From the NCBI RefSeq assembly GCF_039994875.1, contig NZ_CP121196.1, forward strand, positions 2,294,001 to 2,358,000: a stretch of 64,000 nucleotides of DNA, given 5' to 3'. This DNA comes from Telmatobacter sp. DSM 110680. GTDB taxonomy: Bacteria; Acidobacteriota; Terriglobia; Terriglobales; Acidobacteriaceae. Positions 46,254-54,228 of the stretch are shown in pieces. The notes beneath the pieces were generated by a model. That model was not told the DNA's origin, did no database searches, and saw only the letters and a list, made by a program, of their open reading frames with translations. Both the position numbers and the translations under genes were made by a program. The first letter of the stretch is position 1. Each line of letters starts with the position of its first letter.

Positions 46254-47585
46254 ATGGTGAAGAGATTTTTGGGGATTGAAGCGCGCGGCTTGATTGCGCA
46301 TGTATTCCGGGTTCTGACATTTGCCGTAATGCTACATGCGGCAGCGCAGGCTCAACTCTTCGGACACCATCCCAAGGATGCGAAGGACGCATCTCCCGCA
46401 GATTCTGTGAATCGGGAACAGCCGGCGTCCCAGCCAGCCGCTTTCAGCATTCCTGTTGAGCCGCTCGGATTCTTTGCGCCCGGCGCTATTTATCAGGGGC
46501 AGCGGGAAAGTCTCGTGTCGCTGGACTTTCTGGATGAAGACCACCTTTTATTCACGTTTCATGCACCGGGGCTGATGCGCCGGCGAGACAATGCGTCTGC
46601 GAGCGATGAGCGGCAAATACGCGCGGTCGTTCTGGCTTTGCCCAGTGGAACGGTGAATGCGGAGGCCCTGTGGACACTGCATGACAGGGGCCGGTATTTG
46701 TGGATGTTGAACGACGGACATTTCCTCTTGCGCAATCAGAACGACCTGCAGCTCGGAGAAGCGTCCTTGGAACTCAAGCCTTCCCTGCATTTTGAAGGCC
46801 CGGTACTGTGGCTTGAACTTGACCCGGCGCAGGATCTGGTTGCTACCGATTCTCGTGAGCCTGTTGGCACTAAACCTCAAACTGGCAGCGTGCCGAGCCC
46901 GGGGACCGCTTCCGCGTGGGTCACTTCGGATGAGGTGAAATCGTATGCGGAACCCGACATTGTCTTGCGTATTGTGCGACGCGCTACGGGGCAGGTTATG
47001 CTGGTCAGCCGCACCCGGACGACCGTGCATCTGCCCATCAACTCCGATGGTTTCGTCGAATCATTGCGCGGCAAAGGGCACGAATGGGTGCTGAACCTGG
47101 ATTCTTTCAAGGGTGGAAGTCGCGTGATTGGGAAACTCGACTCGATGTGCGCGCCTTCCGTCGAGTTTGTCTCCAATCCTGAAGTGCTCGTCACCACCTG
47201 CAATCCCGACAACAGTCGATGGATGGTTGCCATGTCGACCGACGGCAAGCGTCTTTGGAATGTGGTGAAGCCGCCAACCCAGATTTGGCCGCGCCTGTAC
47301 ATGGCACCCAACGGTCTGCGCCTTGCCCGCGAAACTCTTGTTGTAACCCACCCGATCGATACCTTTTCCCCGCTCAGTTTTGACGATGTGAAAGGACAAC
47401 TCGTGGAGGTCTACGATGCGATCACCGGGAAGGTGAATTTGACTGCGCCTGCCAGTCCCATTCTGGATGGGGGCGGCAATGTTGCCATCTCACCCTCCGC
47501 CCGGCGTGTGGCCATTCTCGACGCTGGAGCCATCCAAGTATATGAACTGCCGCCTACATCTCCCGGTCTTCCTGCCGGGCAGTAG
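46254..47585 (+). CDS. Secreted protein of unknown function, 443 aa
   Basis: An N-terminal basic/hydrophobic segment (VFRVLTFAVMLHAAAQAQL) acts as a signal peptide. The remainder is beta-rich with repeated short blocks (VSLDFLDEDHLLFTFH, YLWMLNDGHFLLRNQNDL, LVEVYDAITGKVNL, RVAILDAGAIQVYEL) that look like propeller blades. Similar proteins are common in acidobacteria, but I know no function. The next gene, a PP2C phosphatase, starts 58 bases later on the same strand. Confidence 0.75.
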   Translation: MVKRFLGIEARGLIAHVFRVLTFAVMLHAAAQAQLFGHHPKDAKDASPADSVNREQPASQPAAFSIPVEPLGFFAPGAIYQGQRESLVSLDFLDEDHLLFTFHAPGLMRRRDNASASDERQIRAVVLALPSGTVNAEALWTLHDRGRYLWMLNDGHFLLRNQNDLQLGEASLELKPSLHFEGPVLWLELDPAQDLVATDSREPVGTKPQTGSVPSPGTASAWVTSDEVKSYAEPDIVLRIVRRATGQVMLVSRTRTTVHLPINSDGFVESLRGKGHEWVLNLDSFKGGSRVIGKLDSMCAPSVEFVSNPEVLVTTCNPDNSRWMVAMSTDGKRLWNVVKPPTQIWPRLYMAPNGLRLARETLVVTHPIDTFSPLSFDDVKGQLVEVYDAITGKVNLTAPASPILDGGGNVAISPSARRVAILDAGAIQVYELPPTSPGLPAGQ

Positions 47586-47643
47586 AGGGCAGCGGGTATT
47601 CAGGCGCGTTTCCGACGTGTAAACTTGCCTGCGGAGGTTTTTC

Positions 47644-48387
47644 TTGGCCACAGCTGTCGTCCGGTATACGGCTGCGGCGGTCACTGACCGCGGGCGCAAA
47701 CGTCCTTCCAACGAAGATGCCTTCGGGTTTTCCGTTGAGTCGGGTGTTTATATAGTTTGCGACGGAATGGGCGGAGCAGCCGCTGGAGAAATCGCCAGCA
47801 CCCTCGCCGTTGACGAATTCCTTCGCCTTCTAACCAATCGAAATCCTGAAAATACAACGCCTTTAGCCGATGCGGCTCAAAGCGCGATCTGCGCCGCCAA
47901 TGAGGCGATCTTCTCACGCGCCCAGCGGAATCACCGGCTGAGCGGGATGGGCACAACGCTGGTGGCATTGGCGACCTGCGAGCACCATGTGTGGGTACTG
48001 AACATAGGGGACAGCCGTTGCTACCGGCTCCGCCAAGGTCGCCTGGAGCAGGTAACCAGTGATCACTCACTGGTCGAGGAGCAGGTGCGAATGGGCCGCA
48101 TGACCCCGCGTGAAGCCCTGCATTCTCCTCTAAAAAACGTGATTACGCGGGCCTTGGGCACGCAGTCGCAGGTGACGCCCGACGTGTTTGAACTCGAGGC
48201 CGAACCCGGCGATCTGTTCCTGCTTTGCTCCGACGGATTGACGCGCGAATTACCAGACTCCGCGATTCAGACCTTGCTGAATGACGCACTCCCCCTTGAA
48301 GCGCTCTCTGCGAGACTCGTTGACGCTGCAAAAAAGGCGGGCGGTCACGATAACATCACGTGTCTGCTCGTACGCGCAGAGGCGTAG
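47644..48387 (+). CDS. PP2C-type Ser/Thr protein phosphatase, 247 aa
   Basis: Metal-dependent phosphatase of Stp1/PstP kind. The motifs seen are TDRGRKRPSNEDAFG (Asp of metal 1), VYIVCDGMGGAAAGEIAS, the LNIGDSRCYRL strand, TSDHSLVEEQVRMG, and GHDNITCLLV, so the active-site Asp set is complete. It begins at a TTG preceded by GGAGG at a good distance. It probably opposes Ser/Thr kinases; the closest kinase in this window is 16 kb away. Confidence 0.9.
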   Translation: MATAVVRYTAAAVTDRGRKRPSNEDAFGFSVESGVYIVCDGMGGAAAGEIASTLAVDEFLRLLTNRNPENTTPLADAAQSAICAANEAIFSRAQRNHRLSGMGTTLVALATCEHHVWVLNIGDSRCYRLRQGRLEQVTSDHSLVEEQVRMGRMTPREALHSPLKNVITRALGTQSQVTPDVFELEAEPGDLFLLCSDGLTRELPDSAIQTLLNDALPLEALSARLVDAAKKAGGHDNITCLLVRAEA

Positions 48388-48420
48388 TTAGCTAGATAGG
48401 CGATTCCGTCTTTTCCTGTC

Positions 48421-48822
48421 TCAGGCCTGGCAGTGCTGCGCACCATTCGTTGACAGCCGTTTCGAGATCGCCTCAAGCATCACGGTCGGATGCACCGGCT
48501 TGGCCATGATCTCGAACTCATGCCCTTCGCTCTTTGCCTTCTTCACAAGTGCCTCGACTGTTGGCTGCCCGGAAAACAACAGAATGTGACAACTCTCGAA
48601 GCGCTCCTTCAGGAGCACCGCGAGATCGATTCCATTCATCTTCGGAAGCATTACGTCGAGGATCGCGAGATCGGGGAACCATTGCTCGACAAGTTGAAGT
48701 GCCGCTTCTGCGGAATAGACTACGCGTGCGTCGTAGCCTTTTGAGCAAAGAATCTGGGCCAATGAGTCGGCCACCATCTTCTCGTCTTCCACGATCAAGA
48801 TCATTCCCACGTTTTCAGGCAT
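48421..48822 (-). CDS. Single-domain response regulator (receiver only), 133 aa
   Basis: CheY-like receiver with acidic pocket VEDEKMV, phospho-acceptor Asp56 (LAILDVMLPKMNG), and Lys in MAKPVHP. No output domain follows. The ATG at 48822 is preceded by GGGAGG. It converges on the phosphatase gene and has no kinase next to it, so its partner is unknown. Confidence 0.88.
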   Translation of the reverse strand: MPENVGMILIVEDEKMVADSLAQILCSKGYDARVVYSAEAALQLVEQWFPDLAILDVMLPKMNGIDLAVLLKERFESCHILLFSGQPTVEALVKKAKSEGHEFEIMAKPVHPTVMLEAISKRLSTNGAQHCQA

Positions 48823-49496
48823 TAAGGGCCTCCCGTGGGAAAAATCCGAACCGCCCACTGTTCTTGTGAAGGATGCCCGGTCGTGAATGTAAGGTTGGCT
48901 ATCTGACGCTCAACAAATACAAGCAAATCAATATCAATCACAGTGCGGGACGCGTATCTCTGGAATCCATGAGTTGATTACTGCGACGTATGCGTCTGTC
49001 TTGTCTTCCGTCGATGCCGCATGAGAACGAGGTGCGATTACACAGGGCTTAGGGGTTCAGAGTACTTACCTTTTGCCCTTGGAGTAATAAAGGCGTATTA
49101 CTGTTTCGCTGCGTGGATATCTCCGGGGTGCGGACCTAACATAAAGAATCTAATTCATTTGCGTCCTGTATTCGGTATGTTCGTGAATCAGGTGGCAACG
49201 AACAAATCTATGAACAGTGCGAAATATCATTCGTGGAAGAGGCTCAATCCTGTCGGGGAACGGCCGGAAAGACCTATCCAGATCCAGAATCCCCGGGAGA
49301 TTATGCGCGAGAGTTCCGGCTCAGGATTCTTGTTGGACTGGCTCGTGGGCGGCGAAGCATCCGCGCGAAATATTCAGGGATTTTCGATTAGATTTGAAGG
49401 CTATTTGGCGACCAATGCGGGTCAAGCCAGCCAGGCGAGACAGGCCGACCAGAAGCGCGCTCATGCGCGGTGAATAGAATCCACTTCTGCCATTTC
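48823..49496. other. Long gap without a confident gene
   Basis: About 670 bases between the receiver gene and tRNA-Pro. A plus-strand reading at 49021-49473 is open for 150 codons but has no ribosome site, no recognised motif and shifts base composition in its middle, so it is not called. The stretch at 48900-49210 is more AT-rich than the surroundings and may hold promoters or decayed DNA. Confidence 0.4.
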
Positions 49497-49573
49497 TGGT
49501 CGGGGCGGAGGGATTCGAACCCCCGACCCTCTGCTCCCAAAGCAGATGCGCTACCAGACTGCGCTACGCCCCG
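49497..49573 (-). tRNA. tRNA-Pro (anticodon TGG)
   Basis: Cloverleaf read on the minus strand: acceptor CGGGGCG/CGCCCCG, D arm GCGCAGTCTGGTAGCGC, anticodon stem CTGC..GCAG with loop TTTGGGA, T arm TCGGGGGTTCGAATCCC, discriminator A and encoded CCA. The anticodon TGG reads proline codons. Confidence 0.97.
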
Positions 49574-49644
49574 ACGTTTCTCTGATTGTATCGCGGAAAG
49601 CCTCGCGGCTTGTACCGTTGGATCTCGTTCGAAGCCATCCGGAC

Positions 49645-50229
49645 TCAATGGTGGATAAGCCATGCAAACAGCCAGATAACGATTATGATCGGGATCGCAA
49701 AAACGACTCCTAGCGCGCACAGGACAGTAGCGAGGAACGCCCAGTCTTTCCAGGTGTGGCGACGTGGTTCACCCAAGTGGCGCTGGAGCAACTGGTAGTT
49801 ACGTCGATTGGGCTTAAAGGCGATATCGAACACGTCGCCAAGGATGGGAATCGATCCCACCAGTACACCGATGCCAATGTTGGCAGTCATGCGGAACAAA
49901 GTGATGTAAGGAACCCCACGGGTCCAGGCAGCAATCGGGATGATGAGGGAGAGCAACCCCGCCATGACGTCCCCCAGTCCCGGTACCAGTCCAATGATGC
50001 CGTCAATGCCGAAGCGGAACTTGGTGAAGGGGATCCGGAATGCTTCGTCGAGCAGAATCTCGAGCTGACGCAGTGTTGCATCCCGAAAGAGCCAGGCGCC
50101 ACGATCCCAGCGCCCTGACGGCACGAGGATGCCATCAACCGATGGGCCCTTGCGCTGGCTGAATCGAGTCGATTTGGCTTCAGAATCGGGCGTACGTGAG
50201 GCCTTCCGGTCGCCATTGGGCATATTCAT
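49645..50229 (-). CDS. DUF4112 membrane protein, 194 aa
   Basis: N-terminal ~55 polar residues, then LDEAFRIPFTKFRFGIDGII and GLVPGLGDVMAGLLSLIIP, and RMTANIGIGVLVGSIPILGDVFDIAFKPNRRN, which are DUF4112 signatures. Three or four TMs. Function unknown. Divergent from tRNA-His with 26 bases between. Confidence 0.85.
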   Translation of the reverse strand: MNMPNGDRKASRTPDSEAKSTRFSQRKGPSVDGILVPSGRWDRGAWLFRDATLRQLEILLDEAFRIPFTKFRFGIDGIIGLVPGLGDVMAGLLSLIIPIAAWTRGVPYITLFRMTANIGIGVLVGSIPILGDVFDIAFKPNRRNYQLLQRHLGEPRRHTWKDWAFLATVLCALGVVFAIPIIIVIWLFAWLIHH

Positions 50230-50255
50230 TCGATGCTACAATCGTAGAGGTACGT

Positions 50256-50331
50256 GGCGGCTATAGTTCAGCGGCAGAACGCCTGACTGTGGCTCAGGAT
50301 GTCGTGGGTTCGATCCCCACTAGCCGCCCCA
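50256..50331 (+). tRNA. tRNA-His (anticodon GTG)
   Basis: Acceptor GCGGCTA/TAGCCGC with the extra G(-1) at 50256 that marks tRNA-His, opposite discriminator C, D arm, anticodon loop CTGTGGC within CTGA..TCAG, T arm GTGGGTTCGATCCCCAC and encoded CCA. Confidence 0.97.
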
Positions 50332-50461
50332 ATTGAAGATTTCTAATTTTCGTCTGACCCGATAAGCGTGCGTACGCGCGCCCAAAGCAGCCCCGGTCTG
50401 AGCTGTCTAAATCAACAACTCTGAAATGCACTGGAGATCATGCCTGCGCAATGGTCGGGGA

Positions 50462-50617
50462 TCAATGCCTGTCGGCTTCGGCGTTTGTCGGGTCGGAGAA
50501 GCCTTCTTTGAAGATCGAGATCCAGCTGATGAGCACGACCAGGGTGCATCCGATCAATCCGCTGAAGAACATGATCTCAACAAGCCGAACAGCTAAAACC
50601 ATCATGGAGTGAGTCAT
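50462..50617 (-). CDS. Small single-TM membrane protein, 51 aa
   Basis: A short reading from ATG 50617 to TGA 50462. The protein starts MTHSMMVLAVRLVEIMFFSG, continues LIGCTLVVLISWISIFKEGFS and ends DPTNAEADRH, i.e. one hydrophobic helix of ~28 residues with a short charged tail. This layout matches a family of small membrane proteins I have seen in acidobacteria. There is no strong ribosome site, and ATGs four to five codons inside (near 50605) are alternatives. It lies between tRNA-His and amt and is divergent from amt. Function unknown. Confidence 0.6.
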   Translation of the reverse strand: MTHSMMVLAVRLVEIMFFSGLIGCTLVVLISWISIFKEGFSDPTNAEADRH

Positions 50618-50943
50618 GGTGCGAGACACAACCTTTCCCGAACCCGTCGAGAGAGCTATGGCTCGATCTCGAAGTCAGCTGAGAGTATAGGGAAACAGGG
50701 AAAGCGGCACTAGTCATACCAAGGTATAGTTGTGTTCCTTGAGAGAGCCTTTTAAAGTCCAAACACGGACTCGTATATTCATAAGACATCCGGGTCCATT
50801 TCCCTTCTCGTTTGAGTTGTAAATCAGATCGCAACCGAATTCACCGCAAGAGACCTTACCGGCCCAGCGGTGAAGTGTACCCTGCAGCATCTCGCGCAGT
50901 TCGACAGTAGAAGATTCCAAAAATTGAATGGAGGAGCTACACG
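50618..50943. other. Intergenic region before amt
   Basis: About 325 bases, with no ORF of coding character. It should hold the amt promoter. A small inverted repeat (AGTCC-AAACAC-GGACT) is near 50755-50771. A GGAGGAG site precedes the amt ATG by 7 bases. I do not see a sigma-54 -24/-12 pair (TGGCAC-N5-TTGCW). Confidence 0.4.
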
Positions 50944-52566
50944 ATGAACCCCATTGTGCGGCCAGGGAGATCCCTGTCTTTTTCGCAAAAGCTAACCCGG
51001 CTGGCAGAACGCCTGCGCCAGCCGATGTGGCAGAAGTACGGCGCGACCGTGCTCGCAGGCAAACTCGCTGGTGTCGGTTTGACGTTGTTGGTCACGGCCG
51101 GCATCACCGCAATATTCTTCGCAAAGGTGTACGCAGCTGATACTCCGATGAAAGCTGCTGACATTGTGAATCCTGTAAACACCGCATGGACATTGATTGC
51201 GGCCTTCCTCGTGTTCGGCATGCAGGTTGGATTCACGATGCTCGAAGCAGGCTTCTGCAGGTCGCGCGAGACGGTGAACGTGCTGATGGAGTGCATTGTC
51301 GACACGTGTTTATGCGGAATTCTTTTCTATGCAATTGGTTTCGCATTCATGTTCAGCCATGGCAACGGATTCATCGGCTACCACTGGTTTTTCCTGCAAG
51401 GTGCGCCTGAAACTTATGAATCTACAGGTGTGGCATTCCTCGCGGTATGGATCTTTCAATTCGCATTCGCCGATACCTGCTCCACGATTACCTCCGGTGC
51501 CATGATTGGTCGGACGGGTTTTGTCGGCGATTTGCTCTACTCGCTTGGCGTTTCCGGGTTTATCTATCCGATCATTGGCCACTGGGCATGGGGTCCGGAT
51601 GGCTTTCTGGCGACGATGGGCGCAACCGGTTATTTTCTTCCCAACCTCGGACAGAGCTTCCACGATTTCGCAGGCTCGACGGTCGTTCACACTATCGGTG
51701 GATTTATCGCGTTGGCCGGCTCCATTGTTCTGGGGCCAAGGCTGGGGCGCAAGTTCAAACGCGACGGCGGTGCTCCCATGCTGCCGCATGATCTCACCAT
51801 CGCGGCAACTGGCGGACTGATCCTGTGGTTCGGCTGGTATGGCTTTAATCCTGGTTCCACTCTTTCGGCGATGGATTTTGTGGGTATCGGACGCGTCTCC
51901 GCCAATACCACGCTCGCAGCCTGCGCGGCCGGACTTACGGCGATGATGTATGCCTATTTCCTTAGCAAGAAATGGGATGTGGGATTCACGGTGAACGGAT
52001 TCCTTGCAGGACTTGTTGCGATTACATGCCCCTGCTACTGGGTCACCCCAACTGGTTCCATCATCCTGGGTGGAGTCGCCGGGGTCCTGGTGTGCATGGG
52101 CGTGGAGCTACTGGAGTGGTTGCGCATCGACGATCCTATCGGTGCGGTTCCCGTGCATGGCCTGTGCGGTATCTGGGGTACGCTCTCGCTCGGATTCTTT
52201 GCCTGCGGCAAGTATGGGGCATCTGGACCAGCGGGTCCTGACAACTCGGCAGCGCTCTCCGGGCTCTTCTATCACGGTGGCTTCACCCTGTTGAAGGCCC
52301 AGTTCATTGGCAGCGCAATCATCACGACCGCTACTTTTGGTGTAGCGATGCTGCTGATGTACCTGGTGAACCTGACGGGGACGCTGCGTGTTTCAGAAGA
52401 GGGTGAGTTGTATGGACTTGACCTTCATGAGCATGGCATCTCAGCTTATCCGGAGTACGTCATTTCGTCGCTGGCCGCACCGGCTGGCATGCCTAAGGAT
52501 GTTACTGGGCACTCGCCAGTACACGAGATGACCTCGCTGCGCAGCGCATCCACAACCGGCGATTGA
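50944..52566 (+). CDS. amt: Ammonium transporter Amt, 540 aa
   Basis: An N-terminal ~65 residues (basic segment plus a hydrophobic helix GVGLTLLVTAGITAIFFAKVYA) precede the Amt core, which begins NTAWTLIAAFLVFGMQVGFTMLEAGF. The twin histidines of the pore appear in GSTVVHTIGGFI and VPVHGLCGIWG. The Amt signature DTCSTITSGAMIGRT and FNPGSTLSA are present. Ribosome site GGAGGAG. A PII gene is 21 bases downstream, as in the classic amtB-glnK pair, so PII probably gates the channel. The extra N-terminal segment is likely a cleaved signal peptide or extra helix. Confidence 0.93.
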   Translation: MNPIVRPGRSLSFSQKLTRLAERLRQPMWQKYGATVLAGKLAGVGLTLLVTAGITAIFFAKVYAADTPMKAADIVNPVNTAWTLIAAFLVFGMQVGFTMLEAGFCRSRETVNVLMECIVDTCLCGILFYAIGFAFMFSHGNGFIGYHWFFLQGAPETYESTGVAFLAVWIFQFAFADTCSTITSGAMIGRTGFVGDLLYSLGVSGFIYPIIGHWAWGPDGFLATMGATGYFLPNLGQSFHDFAGSTVVHTIGGFIALAGSIVLGPRLGRKFKRDGGAPMLPHDLTIAATGGLILWFGWYGFNPGSTLSAMDFVGIGRVSANTTLAACAAGLTAMMYAYFLSKKWDVGFTVNGFLAGLVAITCPCYWVTPTGSIILGGVAGVLVCMGVELLEWLRIDDPIGAVPVHGLCGIWGTLSLGFFACGKYGASGPAGPDNSAALSGLFYHGGFTLLKAQFIGSAIITTATFGVAMLLMYLVNLTGTLRVSEEGELYGLDLHEHGISAYPEYVISSLAAPAGMPKDVTGHSPVHEMTSLRSASTTGD

Positions 52567-52587
52567 TCGAAGAAAGACGAGGATTTT

Positions 52588-52926
52588 ATGACTAAGATCG
52601 AAGCAATCGTCCGGCCCAACAAATTCGAAGCGGTGAAATCCGCCTTGATTGAAATGGGTGTGGAAGGTATGACCGTCTCAGAGGTTCGCGGTCACGGACG
52701 GCAGAAAGGGCACACCGAGGTTTTTCGCGGGAGAGAGTATGACGTCGATCTGCTTCCCAAAATCAAGGTGGAACTGGTTCTGCTGGACGAAATTGTTGAG
52801 TCTGCGATCGAAGCCATCTCCAACGCAGCCTACACAGGCAAAATTGGCGACGGCAAGATCTTCCTCTATAACGTTAGCGGCGCCGTTCGCATCCGCAGCA
52901 AGGAGCGGGATCAGGCGGCCATTTAA
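52588..52926 (+). CDS. glnK: Nitrogen regulatory PII protein (GlnB/GlnK), 112 aa
   Basis: Complete PII protein with KIEAIVRPNKFEAVKSAL, T-loop region GHGRQKGHTEVFRGREY(51)DVDLLPKIK and C-terminal KIGDGKIFLYNVSGAVRIRSKERDQAAI. The uridylylation Tyr51 is present. PII senses 2-oxoglutarate and ATP/ADP and binds Amt to regulate ammonium uptake. It is 21 bases after amt; hence a GlnK-type role is inferred from context. Confidence 0.93.
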   Translation: MTKIEAIVRPNKFEAVKSALIEMGVEGMTVSEVRGHGRQKGHTEVFRGREYDVDLLPKIKVELVLLDEIVESAIEAISNAAYTGKIGDGKIFLYNVSGAVRIRSKERDQAAI

Positions 52927-52977
52927 GCAATCCGCATCAGGACTGTTCCACGAAGCTGATGATAACCGCTGTCTTCT

Positions 52978-53008
52978 TTCTGCGACGCACGTACAACGCG
53001 TCGCAGAA
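52978..53008 (+). terminator. Hairpin after amt-glnK
   Basis: Perfect 11-bp stem TTCTGCGACGC / GCGTCGCAGAA with a 9-base loop, 51 bases after the PII stop, ending the amt-glnK unit. Confidence 0.7.
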
Positions 53009-53062
53009 ATGAAGGCGAAGTGATTAAGCATCGTGGAGCTCACGTTGAGCGGGGACTCTCCC

Positions 53063-53605
53063 ATGTCATTCGGTTCTCCTATTTCCCCCTTCGATCCCGA
53101 TGGAGAATACTGGTGGTCTAAGGGTAGTTCAGGGCTGACGCAGCAAATCAGCGGCGTCGGCCACTTTCTTCGTGGTTTTCGCACTCGACTGCGATTTGGC
53201 TTGCTTTCACGCGAACCGCTTCGCCTCATACGTTTTCAGATTACGGATCAGATAGCGGAGTGTGATTGGATAGCGCGTAACCAGGATGTGTGGGACGAAG
53301 ATCTCGCGCGCGAGATTGGGAGACGCCATGCCTCCCTGCAAGCACTCAAAGATGCAATCGATGTTCGCTCGATGCTTTTTGAAGTCTTGCCGGATCTTGC
53401 GACTGCGCGTCTGCGCGTTTACAGAGAATCAAATTCTCATCCTCGCGAGCTGATTATCGCCGGCAATGTTCGTCGCCAAGACGGAGCGTTCCGAAGTATT
53501 CATTCTCTTGCGATGCGCGCCAAGCTTGTCGGGCTTCGCTTCTGTCTTGAAAACGACTTACTCTGCCGGCTTCCGCGCGAGGAGAAATTTGGTTTCGGTG
53601 ACTAG
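53063..53605 (+). CDS. Protein of unknown function, 180 aa
   Basis: The ATG at 53063 begins SFGSPISPFDPDGEYWW; an upstream GTG at 53033 would add 10 residues. The protein is soluble, mostly charged, with an Arg-rich middle (RLRFGLLSREPLRLIRF) and a helical stretch ending RRHASLQALKDAIDVR. I recognise no domain. It follows the amt-glnK unit and ends with a stop that overlaps the convergent response-regulator stop in one CTAG palindrome at 53602-53605. Confidence 0.7.
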   Translation: MSFGSPISPFDPDGEYWWSKGSSGLTQQISGVGHFLRGFRTRLRFGLLSREPLRLIRFQITDQIAECDWIARNQDVWDEDLAREIGRRHASLQALKDAIDVRSMLFEVLPDLATARLRVYRESNSHPRELIIAGNVRRQDGAFRSIHSLAMRAKLVGLRFCLENDLLCRLPREEKFGFGD

Positions 53606-54228
53606 GCTGGCGTAGTGCGAGAAGGAAATTTGACGCGTTCGCACATCTTAACCAGCTCGGCCACGGACCCCGCCTGCATTCCATCCATGACGCGGCGTCG
53701 ATGAATTTTGACGGTGATCTCGCTAAGGTTCAGCTCGGCGGCAATCTGCTTGTTAAGTAGGCCCGCAGTGACCATGGACATCACTTCCTTCTCGCGATCG
53801 GTGAGGGAATTGATACGGGATTTGATTGCGCTGATGATCGATTCTTCTCGCCGACGCGAGCGATCCTGCTCGAACGCCTGCCTGACTGCGTGGAGAAGTT
53901 CCTCCTTTTGGAATGGCTTCGTCAAGAATTCAATGGCCCCCGCCTTCATCACCTTGCGCACCATCGGGATGTCTCCATGCGCGGTCATGAAGATTATTGG
54001 AAGTCCAATTGACAGACTGTTCAGATGCTCCTGAAGTTCGACCCCGCTGGCTCCTGGAAGCCGGGCATCCAGCAACATGCAGCCTACGCGAGAATCGTTC
54101 CAGCTTTCCCAGAAAGCCTCAGCCGAAGAGAACTGTTCAGTTCGGATACCGACCGAATCGAGCAGATTCGACAACCCTTCGCAGATTGAGGCGTCGTCAT
54201 CGACGATGAATACGGTTTCGTCGCTCAT
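53602..54228 (-). CDS. FixJ-like response regulator (receiver + LuxR HTH), 208 aa
   Basis: The receiver begins TVFIVDDDASICEGLSNLLDS with phospho-acceptor Asp54 (CMLLDARLPGASG), then MTAHGDIPMVRKVMKAGAIEFLTKPF. The LuxR-type HTH follows (LTDREKEVMSMVTAGLLNKQIAAELNLSEITVKIHRRR). The ATG at 54228 overlaps the histidine kinase stop by 4 bases. An earlier in-frame ATG at 54288 is inside the kinase gene. It is the output partner of that kinase. Confidence 0.92.
   Translation of the reverse strand: MSDETVFIVDDDASICEGLSNLLDSVGIRTEQFSSAEAFWESWNDSRVGCMLLDARLPGASGVELQEHLNSLSIGLPIIFMTAHGDIPMVRKVMKAGAIEFLTKPFQKEELLHAVRQAFEQDRSRRREESIISAIKSRINSLTDREKEVMSMVTAGLLNKQIAAELNLSEITVKIHRRRVMDGMQAGSVAELVKMCERVKFPSRTTPA

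Noticed and set aside
49021..49473. 150-codon plus-strand reading before tRNA-Pro
   Set aside because: No ribosome site, no recognisable motif and changing base composition along it. Could be a small orphan but not supported.
50618..50943. Sigma-54 promoter or riboswitch before amt
   Set aside because: No -24/-12 consensus pair and no known riboswitch pattern found by eye; only a small inverted repeat is present.
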